From the NCBI RefSeq assembly GCF_016219575.1, contig NZ_JACRMG010000034.1:1-64000 (forward strand): 64,000 nucleotides of DNA, in the 5' to 3' direction. Positions within the stretch are counted from its first letter, which is position 1; every line of letters starts with the position of its first letter. The notes below the pieces were generated by a model. That model did not search any database. It was not told where the DNA came from and saw nothing but the letters and a program-made list of their open reading frames with translations. The stretch is from Bradyrhizobium sp. (GTDB lineage: Bacteria; Pseudomonadota; Alphaproteobacteria; Rhizobiales; Xanthobacteraceae). This document shows, one piece after another, positions 1 to 9,393 of this stretch. The translations under genes and the position numbers were made by a program.

Positions 1-1
1 C

Positions 2-112
2 GATGACCTTGAGGCCGTGGCTCTGGCACTCAACACCAGACCCCGGAAAACCCTCGGCTGGAAAACACCAGCGGAAACTCTCGACGAATTTCTCCGAGTG
101 AGCCATACCTGA
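2..112 (+). mobile_element. IS30-family transposase, C-terminal fragment (truncated by window start)
   Basis: Frame 2 translates to DDLEAVALALNTRPRKTLGWKTPAETLDEFLRVSHT*, the typical IS30 transposase C-terminus (NxRPRKTLGWKTPAE). Not in the ORF track because the start lies outside the window. The IS right end probably lies just after the stop (about 113-145). Confidence 0.85.
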
Positions 113-191
113 AGTGTTGCGACGACCGGTTGAATCCGCCCAGTATTCCAGAGACGGCAGTGATTGAATCGAAAGGCCGCGGCGTACTGGG

Positions 192-212
192 TCACCCGCT
201 TTCGCGGGTGAC
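192..212 (-). terminator. Hairpin downstream of the P450 gene
   Basis: Perfect 9-bp stem GTCACCCGC-TTTC-GCGGGTGAC (191-212) just 3' of the minus-strand gene ending at 220. Confidence 0.5.
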
Positions 213-219
213 GACAGGC

Positions 220-1440
220 TCAGCCAACCCTGCACGGCACACTCAGGAATCCGCGAAACCTCACCCGTCCGCCGCGCACGGGCTCGCTATCCAGCGCATA
301 TCGCGGAAACCGCGCCAGGAACCGGGACACCGCGATCGCGCCTTCCAGCCGCGCCAGCGCCATCCCGGCGCATTGATGCGCGCCGGTGGCGAACGCAAGG
401 TGCCGGTTCGGCGTGCGCGAGATGTCGAACGTCTCGGGGTCGGGAAACTGCGCGGGATCGCGGTTGGCAGCCCCGATGCACAGCGTCACCGGCGTGCCGG
501 CCGGCATGGCGATGCCGCCGAGCTCGACCGGCTCCGTTATCATGCGGTTGCCGAGCTGGTTGGAGCTTTCATAGCGCAGCATTTCCTCCACCGCGGTCTT
601 GATCAGGTCGGGATGATCGATCAGCCGCTGCTTCTGCTCGGGATGATGCAGCAGCGCCACCAGGCCATTGCCGATCAGATTGGTGGTGGTCTCATGTCCG
701 GCGTTGAGCAGGAAGACGCAATTGTGCAGCAGCTCCTTTTCGGTCAGCCGCTCGCCATTTTCCTCGCCCTGGATCAGTCGCGTCAGCACGTCGCGGGCGG
801 GATCGCCGGGTTTGGCGCGTCGCCGCGCCACCAGCGTGTCGAGGTAGACCAGAAAATCCGTCACCGCCTTGTTGCCGCGCGCGGCGGCCTCGGGGCTGAC
901 CACCGGCTCGAGCGCGCCGAGGATCGCCAGCGACCAGTCGCGCAGCGGCCCACGCTCCTCATGGGGCACGTCGAGCAGATTGCCGATCACCTCCACCGGA
1001 ATCGCGGAAGCAAAATCCTCGATCAGCTCGAATTCCTGCTTGGCCGCGATGCGATCGAGCAATGTGTCCACCAGCCGGATCAGGTCGCCCTCCATCTCCG
1101 CAATCGCCCGCGGCGACAGCGCGCCCATGATCAGCCGCCGCACCCGCGTATGCGATGGAGGATCGTTGAAGACGAGGCTGGTGGTGTGGTGCTCGTAGAG
1201 CGGCGTGTCGCCGTATTTCGGGAAGAACTCCTTCTTCTTGTCCGAGCTGTACGCCTTCGTGTTCTTGTAGGCGGTGACGAGGTCGTCATAGCGGGTCAGG
1301 AAATACGAGCCGTTGCGCATGCGCTTGACCGGCTCGGTCTCGCGCAGCGCCCGATAGGTCGGGTAGGGGTCGGCGTAAAATTCCGGCGTCAGATGTTCGA
1401 GGTCGAACCCGTCGGCCAGATCCCGCGCGTGCGCATTCAT
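220..1440 (-). CDS. Cytochrome P450
   Basis: Heme loop FATGAHQCAGMALARLEG, I-helix LNAGHETTTNLI, ExxR LRYESSNQ region. Start taken at MNAHARDLADGF; the ORF-track upstream extension looks non-coding. Confidence 0.92.
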   Translation of the reverse strand: MNAHARDLADGFDLEHLTPEFYADPYPTYRALRETEPVKRMRNGSYFLTRYDDLVTAYKNTKAYSSDKKKEFFPKYGDTPLYEHHTTSLVFNDPPSHTRVRRLIMGALSPRAIAEMEGDLIRLVDTLLDRIAAKQEFELIEDFASAIPVEVIGNLLDVPHEERGPLRDWSLAILGALEPVVSPEAAARGNKAVTDFLVYLDTLVARRRAKPGDPARDVLTRLIQGEENGERLTEKELLHNCVFLLNAGHETTTNLIGNGLVALLHHPEQKQRLIDHPDLIKTAVEEMLRYESSNQLGNRMITEPVELGGIAMPAGTPVTLCIGAANRDPAQFPDPETFDISRTPNRHLAFATGAHQCAGMALARLEGAIAVSRFLARFPRYALDSEPVRGGRVRFRGFLSVPCRVG

Positions 1441-1633
1441 CCCTTCCACCCCGATCCCATTAGTCTCATTTGCAACTATCCTAGGCGCCGCGCCTGCATG
1501 GCGCAACCCAATTCGGCGCATTCCCCGGGAGGGCGCCGGTGGCAGGAATTCGCAGAGCCACATGCGGTTTTGCGCTTTGATGAAACGCGCGGCTGCCACT
1601 ACAGTCCCGGCAAGAACAATAACGGAAACGCCC

Positions 1634-2179
1634 ATGCACGCCCGCACTGACACGTCGGAACAACAAACGGCCGCCTGGCCGGACGAGATTTATGCTGTGC
1701 TGCAGCGCTACGACGTGCGGCAGGTACCCTATGTGCCGGATGCCGGGCATTCGAAGCTGATCGAGCGCGTGCTCGCTTCCGATACCATGCGCGGTATTCC
1801 CTTGACGACGGAAGAAGAGGGCGTGGCGCTGGTGGCGGGGGCCTGGGCCGGCGGGCAGCGCTGTGCGCTCCTGATGCAGTCGAGCGGCGTCGGCAACTGC
1901 ATCAACATGTTCTCGCTGATACCGCTGTTCCGCCTGCCGTTCTTCACCATCGTGACCATGCGCGGCGAATGGGGCGAGTTCAATCACTGGCAGGTGCCGA
2001 TGGGATCGACCACGCAGGCCGTGTTCGAATTGTCGGGCATCCGGGTGATGCGTGCCCATAACGCTGCCGAGGTCCGCGAAGTCGTCGAGGCTGGTGCTGC
2101 GCAAGCCTACAACGCTTGCACGCCGACCGCCGTGCTGTTGTCGCAGCGCCTGATCGGGGCAAAGGTATTCGTGAAATGA
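1634..2179 (+). CDS. TPP-binding decarboxylase, alpha-type (PYR-domain) subunit; sulfopyruvate/phosphonopyruvate decarboxylase-like
   Basis: MHARTDTSEQQ...VPDAGHSKLIERVLASD...TTEEEGVALVAGAWAGGQRCALLMQSSGVGN, typical N-terminal TPP-enzyme domain of ComD type. Confidence 0.8.
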   Translation: MHARTDTSEQQTAAWPDEIYAVLQRYDVRQVPYVPDAGHSKLIERVLASDTMRGIPLTTEEEGVALVAGAWAGGQRCALLMQSSGVGNCINMFSLIPLFRLPFFTIVTMRGEWGEFNHWQVPMGSTTQAVFELSGIRVMRAHNAAEVREVVEAGAAQAYNACTPTAVLLSQRLIGAKVFVK

Positions 2180-2766
2180 GCAAGACCAATCTTCTCGATC
2201 GTCGCGCCGTCGTCGCGAGCCTGTTGAAAGACCGCAAGGGCATGGTCGCGGTCGGCGGTCTCGGCGCCTCCACCAACGACATGGCGGCCGCCGGCGATCA
2301 CGACCGCAACTTTTATCTCTGGGGCGGCATGGGCGGCGCGGTCATGATGGGCCTCGGCCTGGCGCTGGCGCAGCCGGACGTGCCCGTGGTCGTCATCACC
2401 GGCGATGGCGAGATGCTGATGGGCATTGGCTCGCTCGCCACCGTCGGCATGCAGAAGCCCGGCAATCTCTCCATCGTCGTGCTCGACAATGAGCGCTATG
2501 GCGAGACCGGCGGCCAGACCAGCCACACCTCGGTGGCTGCCGATCTCGTCGGCGTGGCAAGAGCCTGCGGCATCGCCGACAGCCGGGCGATATCAACCAT
2601 GGCGGAGGTCGAGGCGCTGGTGCCGAAGCTGCACGATCTCAAGAGCGGTCCCAGATTCGCCAACGTGAAGATCGACGGCGCCAATGTGGAGCGGATTCTG
2701 CCGATGCGGGACGGTACCTTCATCGTCAACCGGATCCGAGGCTCGCTGGGATTTCCACCGCTCTAG
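2176..2766 (+). CDS. TPP-binding decarboxylase, beta-type (PP-domain) subunit; sulfopyruvate decarboxylase-like
   Basis: TPP motif GDGEMLMGIGSLATVGMQKPGNLSIVVLDNERYGETGG. Start codon overlaps the preceding stop (ATGA). Confidence 0.8.
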   Translation: MSKTNLLDRRAVVASLLKDRKGMVAVGGLGASTNDMAAAGDHDRNFYLWGGMGGAVMMGLGLALAQPDVPVVVITGDGEMLMGIGSLATVGMQKPGNLSIVVLDNERYGETGGQTSHTSVAADLVGVARACGIADSRAISTMAEVEALVPKLHDLKSGPRFANVKIDGANVERILPMRDGTFIVNRIRGSLGFPPL

Positions 2767-2860
2767 CCAACCATCCCCTTGGGGCGCCTGCCGATTCCGG
2801 GAGGCGCGGTCGCCCTCAACTCCTTGGTGCAGCGCAATATATTGCCTTGACTTTGCCACG

Positions 2861-2876
2861 GTGAGTGATTACTCAC
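2861..2876. promoter_or_regulatory. Palindromic operator upstream of the TetR gene
   Basis: GTGAGT-GATT-ACTCAC perfect 6-4-6 inverted repeat 8 nt before the TetR ATG, downstream of a possible -35 TTGACT (2847-2852). Confidence 0.6.
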
Positions 2877-2883
2877 ACGCCCC

Positions 2884-3585
2884 ATGTCCAACCTCCGAAT
2901 GACCTCCGACCTGCGGCGCCAGCTCATCCTGGGCGCCGCCAAGCGCTGCTTCGCCCGCAACGGCTTTGCCGGCACCACGACCAAGAGCGTGGCGGCCGCC
3001 GCTGCCATTTCCGAAGGGCTCTTGTTTAAGCATTTCCCCTCCAAGGCCGCGCTCTATGCCGAGATCCTCGCCGAGGAATGCGAGGCCGATCCAGAGCTCG
3101 CGCATCTCTTGGGGCAGGAGCCGTCGACGGCGACGCTGGTCGAGCTGGTGCGCGGCATGGTCGGGCACTTCGTCAACATCTCGAACGGCTCCGACCAGGA
3201 AGAGGCGCAGCGCCTGCGCTTCATGGCGGCGAGCCATCTCGAGGACGGCGAGTTTGCCCGCCTGCTCTACGGCAAGATCGCCGACCTGATCGGGCCGACC
3301 TTCGTCACCTCGCTGGAGCGCGCCGTCGAGGCGGGCGATGCCAGCGAAATTCCTGGCGAGCCGCTCAACCTGTTCTGGTTCGCCCACCACGCCGTGCTGA
3401 CCGCCGCCCTGACCCGGCTGCCGGGTACGCCTTGTCTGGAGTATGGCGATGCCACCGTTCTCGAACGGCAGCTTTGCCAGTTCATCCTTCGCGGCATCGG
3501 ACTGAACGAAGCCGCCATTGCCTCCCATCTCGACCGTGCCTTGTCTTCGACACCGGGACAATCGGTAGCCAGGGAAAGTGCATAA
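2884..3585 (+). CDS. TetR/AcrR-family transcriptional regulator
   Basis: N-terminal HTH: RRQLILGAAKRCFARNGFAGTTTKSVAAAAAISEGLLFKHFPSKAALYAEI; immediately upstream of RND efflux genes. Confidence 0.9.
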   Translation: MSNLRMTSDLRRQLILGAAKRCFARNGFAGTTTKSVAAAAAISEGLLFKHFPSKAALYAEILAEECEADPELAHLLGQEPSTATLVELVRGMVGHFVNISNGSDQEEAQRLRFMAASHLEDGEFARLLYGKIADLIGPTFVTSLERAVEAGDASEIPGEPLNLFWFAHHAVLTAALTRLPGTPCLEYGDATVLERQLCQFILRGIGLNEAAIASHLDRALSSTPGQSVARESA

Positions 3586-3586
3586 C

Positions 3587-4801
3587 ATGAATGTTGCCAC
3601 CGAAGCCCACATCTCCGGCAAGCCGGCCGATCTCTCGGGCAAGCCGATCAACGAGCCGCCGAAGAAGCGTCCGGTCAAGATGCTGCGCTGGACCATTATC
3701 GTCGGCCTTGGACTGGTGCTGATCGTCGGCGCCTTCGTGGGTTTCGAGAAATTCCGCGCGAACATGATCAAGGGCTTCTTCGCCGGCAACAAGCCGCCGC
3801 CGGTGGCGGTCAACATTGCCGAGGCGAAGTCCGAAGTGATTCCGAACCTGCTCACCGCCGTCGGCGACCTCGCCGCCGTGCATCAGGTCAACGTCACCTC
3901 CGACGTCAACGGCCGCATCACGGGGATCCTGTTCACCGCCGGCGCCAGCGTGAAGGCCGGCACGCCGCTGGTGCAGCTGTTCGACGGGGCGGAGCAGGGC
4001 GATCTCGCCAGCTTCAAGGCGCAGGCGACCATGGCGCAATTGTCGCTGGAGCGCGCCAAGCAGCTTGCCGCGCGCCAGTTCGGGGCACAGGTCACGGTGG
4101 ACCAGGCCCAGTCGGCGTTCGACCAGGCCAATGCCGGCATTTCCAAGACCGAAGCCATCATTTCGCAAAAGCTGGTGCGTGCGCCGTTCGACGGCGAACT
4201 CGGCGTGCGCAAGGTCGAGGTCGGCCAGTATCTCACCGCGGGCACGCAGATCGTGTCGCTGACCGATCTGTCGATGCTGTTCCTGAACTTCACGGTGACG
4301 GAAAAGGATTCCGGCGCGCTGCAGGTCGGGCAGATCGTTCGCATCAAGGTCGACGCCTGGCCCGGCAAGACCTTTGACGGCAAGATTACCACCATCGAGC
4401 CGCAGATTTCGACCGACACGCGCAACATCCGCGTCCAGGCGACGATCGCCAACCCCGACAAGATCCTCAAGCCCGGCATGTTCGCGAGCACCACCGTGGT
4501 GCTGCCGGAAAAACCGGCAGTCATCACCGTTCCCGAGACGGCGGTGGACTACACGCTCTATGGCGATTCCGTTTTCCTGATCGGGGAGAAGAAGGCTGAG
4601 GACGGCAAGACGAGCCTGGTTGCGACGCGCACCTTCGTGCAGACCGGCAACCGCATCGATGGCCGCGCCGAGATCCTCAAGGGTCTGAAGGCCGGCGACC
4701 GCGTGGTCGCCCTCGGCCAGCTCAAGCTGCAATCGGGCTCCGCGGTGACGATCTCGACCGACCCGACGCCGCCGATTCCGGCGCAGCCGCCGCGTTACTG
4801 A
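3587..4801 (+). CDS. RND efflux periplasmic adaptor (membrane fusion) protein
   Basis: Single N-terminal TM, lipoyl/hairpin motifs (GDLAAVHQVNVTSDVNGRITGILFTAGASVKAGTPLVQLFD; LVRAPFDGELGVRKVEVGQYL). Confidence 0.92.
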   Translation: MNVATEAHISGKPADLSGKPINEPPKKRPVKMLRWTIIVGLGLVLIVGAFVGFEKFRANMIKGFFAGNKPPPVAVNIAEAKSEVIPNLLTAVGDLAAVHQVNVTSDVNGRITGILFTAGASVKAGTPLVQLFDGAEQGDLASFKAQATMAQLSLERAKQLAARQFGAQVTVDQAQSAFDQANAGISKTEAIISQKLVRAPFDGELGVRKVEVGQYLTAGTQIVSLTDLSMLFLNFTVTEKDSGALQVGQIVRIKVDAWPGKTFDGKITTIEPQISTDTRNIRVQATIANPDKILKPGMFASTTVVLPEKPAVITVPETAVDYTLYGDSVFLIGEKKAEDGKTSLVATRTFVQTGNRIDGRAEILKGLKAGDRVVALGQLKLQSGSAVTISTDPTPPIPAQPPRY

Positions 4802-4819
4802 TCAGGACGGGCGCGCGCC

Positions 4820-7800
4820 ATGGTACTTACCGATATCTTCATCAAGCGGCCGGTGCTGTCGGTCGTCGTCAGCCTGCTGATCCTCTTGATCGGCTTCCGC
4901 GCGGCGATGACGCTGCCGATCCGGCAATATCCGAAGCTCTCGAACACGGTGGTGAATGTCACCACCGTCTATCCCGGCGCGTCCGCGGCGCTGATCTCGG
5001 GCTTCATCACCACGCCGATCGAGCAGGCGGTCGCATCCGCCGAGGGCGTCGACTACATCACCTCGACCTCGGTGCAGGGCACCAGCACGATCCAGGTCTA
5101 CATCAAGCTGAATTTCGACCCGAACCAGGCGCTCACCGAGGTGCTCGCCAAGGTCAATTCGGTCAAGTACCTGATCCCGAAGGAATCCAACGACCCGATC
5201 GTCACCAAGACCACCGGCCAGACGACGGCCGTGATGTATCTCGGCTTCTCCAGCGAAGAGCTGACGGGATCGGCGATCTCCGACTATCTGACGCGCGTCG
5301 TGCAGCCCGTGCTGTCGACCGTCGATGGCGTGGCGTCGGCCGACATCCTCGGCGGCCAGACCTTTGCGATGCGGATCTGGCTCGATCCGGTGAAGATGGC
5401 CGGACGCAACATCACGTCGAACGAAGTCGCAGCCGCGATCGCGGCCAACAACTTCCAGGCCGCCGCCGGCCAGTCGAAGGGCTATCTGATCGTCTCCAAC
5501 GTCCAGACCAATACCGACCTGCGCAATGTCGAGCAGTTCAGGCGCATGATCGTGAAGGCCAAGGACGGCGGCTTCGTGCGCATGGAGGACATCGCGACCG
5601 TCGAGCTCGCCGCGCAGAGCACCGACGCAAGCGTGGCCTTCAACGGCGAACACGCGATCTTCATCGGCGTGCAGGCGACCCCGCAGGGCAATCCCCTGAC
5701 CATCGTCAGGGGCGTGCGTGCGCTGATGCCGGAGCTGGAACGTAACCTGCCGCCCTCTCTGAAGATGAAGGTGGCCTACGATTCCACCAAGTTCATTCAG
5801 TCGTCGATCGACGAGGTGAAGGCGACGCTGATCGAGGCCGTGCTGATCGTCGTGGCCGTGATCTTCCTGTTCCTGGCCTCGTTCCGCTCGGTCATCATTC
5901 CCGTCGTCACGATTCCGCTGTCGTTGATAGGCGTCTGCACGCTGATGCTGATGGCCGGCTTCAGCTTCAACCTGCTGACGCTGCTGGCGATGGTGCTCGC
6001 CATCGGCCTCGTGGTCGACGACGCCATCGTGGTGGTGGAGAACATCCATCGCCATCTCGAGGAAGGCAAGTCGCCGGTGCAGGCTTCGCTGCAGGGCGCG
6101 CGCGAGATCGTCGGTCCCGTCATCTCGATGACGATCACGCTCGCCGCCGTGTACGCGCCGATCGGCTTCCTCGGCGGCCTCACCGGCTCGCTGTTCCGCG
6201 AATTCGCTTTCACGCTGGCGGGCTCCGTGATCGTGTCCGGCGTGATCGCGCTGACGCTGTCGCCGATGATGTGCTCGGTGTTCCTCAAGAGCGCGGACGA
6301 GGGGCGTTTCGCAAAACTCGTCAACCGCGTGTTCGGCGCGATGACGCGCTGGTATGGCCGCAAGCTCGACCGCTCGCTCGACTACAAGCCGATCACGCTG
6401 CTGTTTGCGGCGACGATCCTGTTCCTCGTCGGCTTCCTCTACATGCACACTTCCAAGGAGCTCGCGCCCGAGGAAGACCAGGGCATCGTCTTCGCGGTGA
6501 CCAAGGCGCCGAAATACGCCAACATCGACTATCTCAACTTCTACGGCGAGAAGCTCGACAACGCCTTCCAGAAATTCCCCGAGACCGATTTGCGCTTTGT
6601 GCTCAACGGCATCAACGGCGCGCAGAACGGCATCGCCGGCATGCTGCTGCACGCCTGGGACGAGCGCAAGCGCTCCTCGATCAAGCTGAAGCCGCTGGTG
6701 CAGGCCGAGCTTTCCAAGATCGAGGGCGTCAACGCGTTTGCCTTCAACCTGCCGCCGCTGCCGGGCGGGCCGGGCGGCCTGCCGGTGCAGATGGTGATCA
6801 ACTCGACCGCCGACTTCCGCGCGGTCTATGAGCAGATGGAGAAGCTGAAGGATGCCGCGCGCAAGAGCGGCCTGTTCATCGTCTCCGACAGCGATCTCAA
6901 CTTCAACCAGCCGACCGTGCGGGTGAAGATCGACCGCTCCAAGGCGAGCGACCTCGGCGTCAACATGCAGCAGCTCGGCGGCACGCTGGCGACGCTGCTC
7001 GGCGGCAATTACATCAACCGCTTTAACCTCGAAGGCCGCTCCTATCAGGTGATCCCGCAGGTGCCGCGCAGCCAGCGCCTGTCACCCGAGGCGCTCGGCG
7101 GCTACTATGTGGGGACGTCGAGCGGCCAGCAGGTGCCGCTCTCCACCCTGGTGTCGATCGAGACCGGTACGGATCCGAACGCGCTGACCCATTACAACCA
7201 GCTCAACTCGGCGACCTTCCAGGCCGTGCCCATGCCGGGCGTGACGGTGGGGCAGGCGGTGGACTTCCTGGAGAGCGAGGCCAAGAAGATGCCGGCCGGC
7301 TTCAGCCACGACTATCTCGCCGACAGCAGGCAGTATGTGCAGGAGGGCAACCAGCTCGCGATCACCTTCGCCTTTGCGCTGATCATCATCTTCCTGGTGC
7401 TGGCGGCGCAGTTCGAGAGCCTGCGCGATCCCCTGGTGATCATGATCTCGGTGCCGATGGCGATCGTCGGCGCGCTGATTCCGCTGTTCTTCGGCGTCGC
7501 CACCATGAACATCTACACCCAGGTGGGTCTGCTCACGCTGGTCGGACTGATCACCAAGCACGGCATCCTGATGGTGGAGTTCGCCAACGAGCTGCAGGTC
7601 AATGAGGGGCTCGACCGCCGCTCCGCGATCGAGATGGCCGCGCGCATCCGGCTCCGTCCGATCCTGATGACAACGGCGGCGATGGTCACCGGCCTGATCC
7701 CGCTGTTGACAGCGACCGGGGCAGGTGCGGCGAGCCGCTTCTCCATCGGCCTCGTGGTGGTCGCGGGCATGTCGATCGGCACGCTGTTCACGCTGTTCGT

Positions 7801-7918
7801 GCTGCCGGCGGTCTATGTGGTGCTCGCCACCGATCACCGCGCCAAGGCGGACTCCGAGCGGATGCGCGAGATCGCCGACTACGACCTCAGCGGCGAGAAG
7901 GCGCTGAAGGCGACGTGA
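4820..7918 (+). CDS. RND efflux permease (MexF/AcrB-like)
   Basis: 1032 aa; starts MVLTDIFIKRPVLSVVVSLLILLIGFRAAMTLPIRQYP; GLVVDDAIVVVENIHRH; typical RND TM segments. Confidence 0.95.
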   Translation: MVLTDIFIKRPVLSVVVSLLILLIGFRAAMTLPIRQYPKLSNTVVNVTTVYPGASAALISGFITTPIEQAVASAEGVDYITSTSVQGTSTIQVYIKLNFDPNQALTEVLAKVNSVKYLIPKESNDPIVTKTTGQTTAVMYLGFSSEELTGSAISDYLTRVVQPVLSTVDGVASADILGGQTFAMRIWLDPVKMAGRNITSNEVAAAIAANNFQAAAGQSKGYLIVSNVQTNTDLRNVEQFRRMIVKAKDGGFVRMEDIATVELAAQSTDASVAFNGEHAIFIGVQATPQGNPLTIVRGVRALMPELERNLPPSLKMKVAYDSTKFIQSSIDEVKATLIEAVLIVVAVIFLFLASFRSVIIPVVTIPLSLIGVCTLMLMAGFSFNLLTLLAMVLAIGLVVDDAIVVVENIHRHLEEGKSPVQASLQGAREIVGPVISMTITLAAVYAPIGFLGGLTGSLFREFAFTLAGSVIVSGVIALTLSPMMCSVFLKSADEGRFAKLVNRVFGAMTRWYGRKLDRSLDYKPITLLFAATILFLVGFLYMHTSKELAPEEDQGIVFAVTKAPKYANIDYLNFYGEKLDNAFQKFPETDLRFVLNGINGAQNGIAGMLLHAWDERKRSSIKLKPLVQAELSKIEGVNAFAFNLPPLPGGPGGLPVQMVINSTADFRAVYEQMEKLKDAARKSGLFIVSDSDLNFNQPTVRVKIDRSKASDLGVNMQQLGGTLATLLGGNYINRFNLEGRSYQVIPQVPRSQRLSPEALGGYYVGTSSGQQVPLSTLVSIETGTDPNALTHYNQLNSATFQAVPMPGVTVGQAVDFLESEAKKMPAGFSHDYLADSRQYVQEGNQLAITFAFALIIIFLVLAAQFESLRDPLVIMISVPMAIVGALIPLFFGVATMNIYTQVGLLTLVGLITKHGILMVEFANELQVNEGLDRRSAIEMAARIRLRPILMTTAAMVTGLIPLLTATGAGAASRFSIGLVVVAGMSIGTLFTLFVLPAVYVVLATDHRAKADSERMREIADYDLSGEKALKAT

Positions 7919-7959
7919 GCCATACCGGCCGCTGCATGCGGCCGTAACAAGAAAAGCCC

Positions 7960-7977
7960 GGGGGGGGGGGGGGGGGG
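7960..7977. repeat. Poly-G homopolymer tract (18 nt)
   Basis: Direct reading: ...gaaaagcccgggggggggggggggggggcgaaatcgag... Confidence 0.97.
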
Positions 7978-7978
7978 C

Positions 7979-8635
7979 GAAATCGAGCGCGTGCGCTTCG
8001 ACAGCATGCCGAAGCTGGCGGACGGCTTTGCGAAGATCGCCGAATACATCAAGGCCGCCGGCCGGCCGTTGACCTCGTTTTGCGCTTGCGAGCTGCGCTC
8101 GCCTGCCGCCTTCACCGATCAGGGATTTTTCGAGTTCAACCAGCACTATGTGAAGACGCTCGCCGAATGGGGCATCTATGACGGCAAGACCAATCCGGTG
8201 GCGCGCAGCAACGTCTGCCCCGAGATCGATCCGCCGGGCGAGCCGTCATTTTACGCATTCTCGTTCGTAAGGCCGAGCACGACTACAACGCCAAGCTTCG
8301 TCATCGCCGGTAGCGGCGAGGCGATGGAGGGGGCAGGGCCCTATTCGGAGCGCACGGTGCGCTATCGCGACCTCAGTCCCGACGGCATCAGGGACAAGGT
8401 CCGTCATGTCGTCGGCGCCATGGAGAGCCGCATGGGCGCCCTCGGCTTCGGCTGGAAGGATGCGACGGCGGCGCAGGTCTATACGATCCGCGACTACCAT
8501 CACGTCGTCGCCGACGAACTGGTGAAGCGCGGCGCCGCGCGTTCGGGGCTGACCTGGCACTATGCCCGGCCGCCTGTGGTCGATCTCGAATACGAGATGG
8601 ACTGCCGCCGGGTGACGCGGGAAATCGTGATCTGA
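7979..8635 (+). CDS. Conserved hypothetical protein, 5' end missing or disrupted at the poly-G tract (RidA/aminomuconate-deaminase-like fold possible but not established)
   Basis: Good coding sequence ...EIERVRFDSMPKLADGFAKIAEYIKAAGRPLTSFCACELRSP...; the ORF-track start (7991) is an internal GTG. The reading frame runs back into poly-Gly without an ATG. Confidence 0.6.
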   Translation, partial: EIERVRFDSMPKLADGFAKIAEYIKAAGRPLTSFCACELRSPAAFTDQGFFEFNQHYVKTLAEWGIYDGKTNPVARSNVCPEIDPPGEPSFYAFSFVRPSTTTTPSFVIAGSGEAMEGAGPYSERTVRYRDLSPDGIRDKVRHVVGAMESRMGALGFGWKDATAAQVYTIRDYHHVVADELVKRGAARSGLTWHYARPPVVDLEYEMDCRRVTREIVI

Positions 8636-8678
8636 TCGGGACGATCGTCGCACTGCGCGCACGATCGGCGCGCGATCG

Positions 8679-9389
8679 TCACGCCTGGCTAGCGATAGCC
8701 GCCTGAACGGAAGCATCGATGGTGGCGCGGTCGGTGACTCCTGCCGGATTTGTCCGCGTCGGCAGGAACTGGCGGAAGTGCACCCAACGCTCGCGGCTGA
8801 CCTGTTCCAGCCGTTCGAGCTCGGCGAGCGGGTCGATGTGATCGTCAACGCGCAAATCGAGATTGGACCATTCTTCCCCACCATGGATCAACAGTGCCGC
8901 CGACTGCCTGCCGCGCTTGTCGCCGCCGGCGGCCTCGCCGGCCTTCATGGCCGCGATCAGCCGTTGCGCGAACGGCAGCTTGTCATTCGCGACATAGGCC
9001 TGCGCGGTGTCGTCCAGCACTCGTGGGCCGGCCAGCATGTTGCCGGCGAGGGAGAAGCCTGCGCCTGCGAGATGCCCGCACCAGTCGACGCATTCGCGTC
9101 CCGTATGCGCGGCAATGCGGCCGGTCGCATCCATGATGTGCAGTTGCCGGCTCTCGCGGCCGTCGTCCGCGGCAACCAGTGTCGCGATGACGTCGCTCGG
9201 CGCCTTGCCCTCGCGCAGCAGCTTGACGCCGTCGATGCCGTAATAGGGATTGACCAGTGCCTGCGTGGCGATGCCACCGACCATGGGCGCGATATGCGGC
9301 ACCAGCGCGCCGACGGCAAAGAACCTGGTCGCGACCGCGATGCCGATCTGGCCGGTCATGGGATCGCGGGCGATGATCGACCAGGTCAT
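8679..9389 (-). CDS. DUF1028 family protein (putative Ntn-hydrolase-like)
   Basis: MTWSIIARDPMTGQIGIAVATRFFAVGALVPHIAPMVGGIATQALVNPYYGIDGVKLLREGKAP is characteristic of DUF1028. Confidence 0.85.
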   Translation of the reverse strand: MTWSIIARDPMTGQIGIAVATRFFAVGALVPHIAPMVGGIATQALVNPYYGIDGVKLLREGKAPSDVIATLVAADDGRESRQLHIMDATGRIAAHTGRECVDWCGHLAGAGFSLAGNMLAGPRVLDDTAQAYVANDKLPFAQRLIAAMKAGEAAGGDKRGRQSAALLIHGGEEWSNLDLRVDDHIDPLAELERLEQVSRERWVHFRQFLPTRTNPAGVTDRATIDASVQAAIASQA

Positions 9390-9393
9390 CTCA

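Noticed and set aside
130-1650. 506-aa plus-strand ORF
   Set aside because: Antisense to a clear P450 with all motifs.
4802-6652. 616-aa minus-strand ORF
   Set aside because: Antisense to the RND permease; His/Arg/Asp-rich shadow translation.
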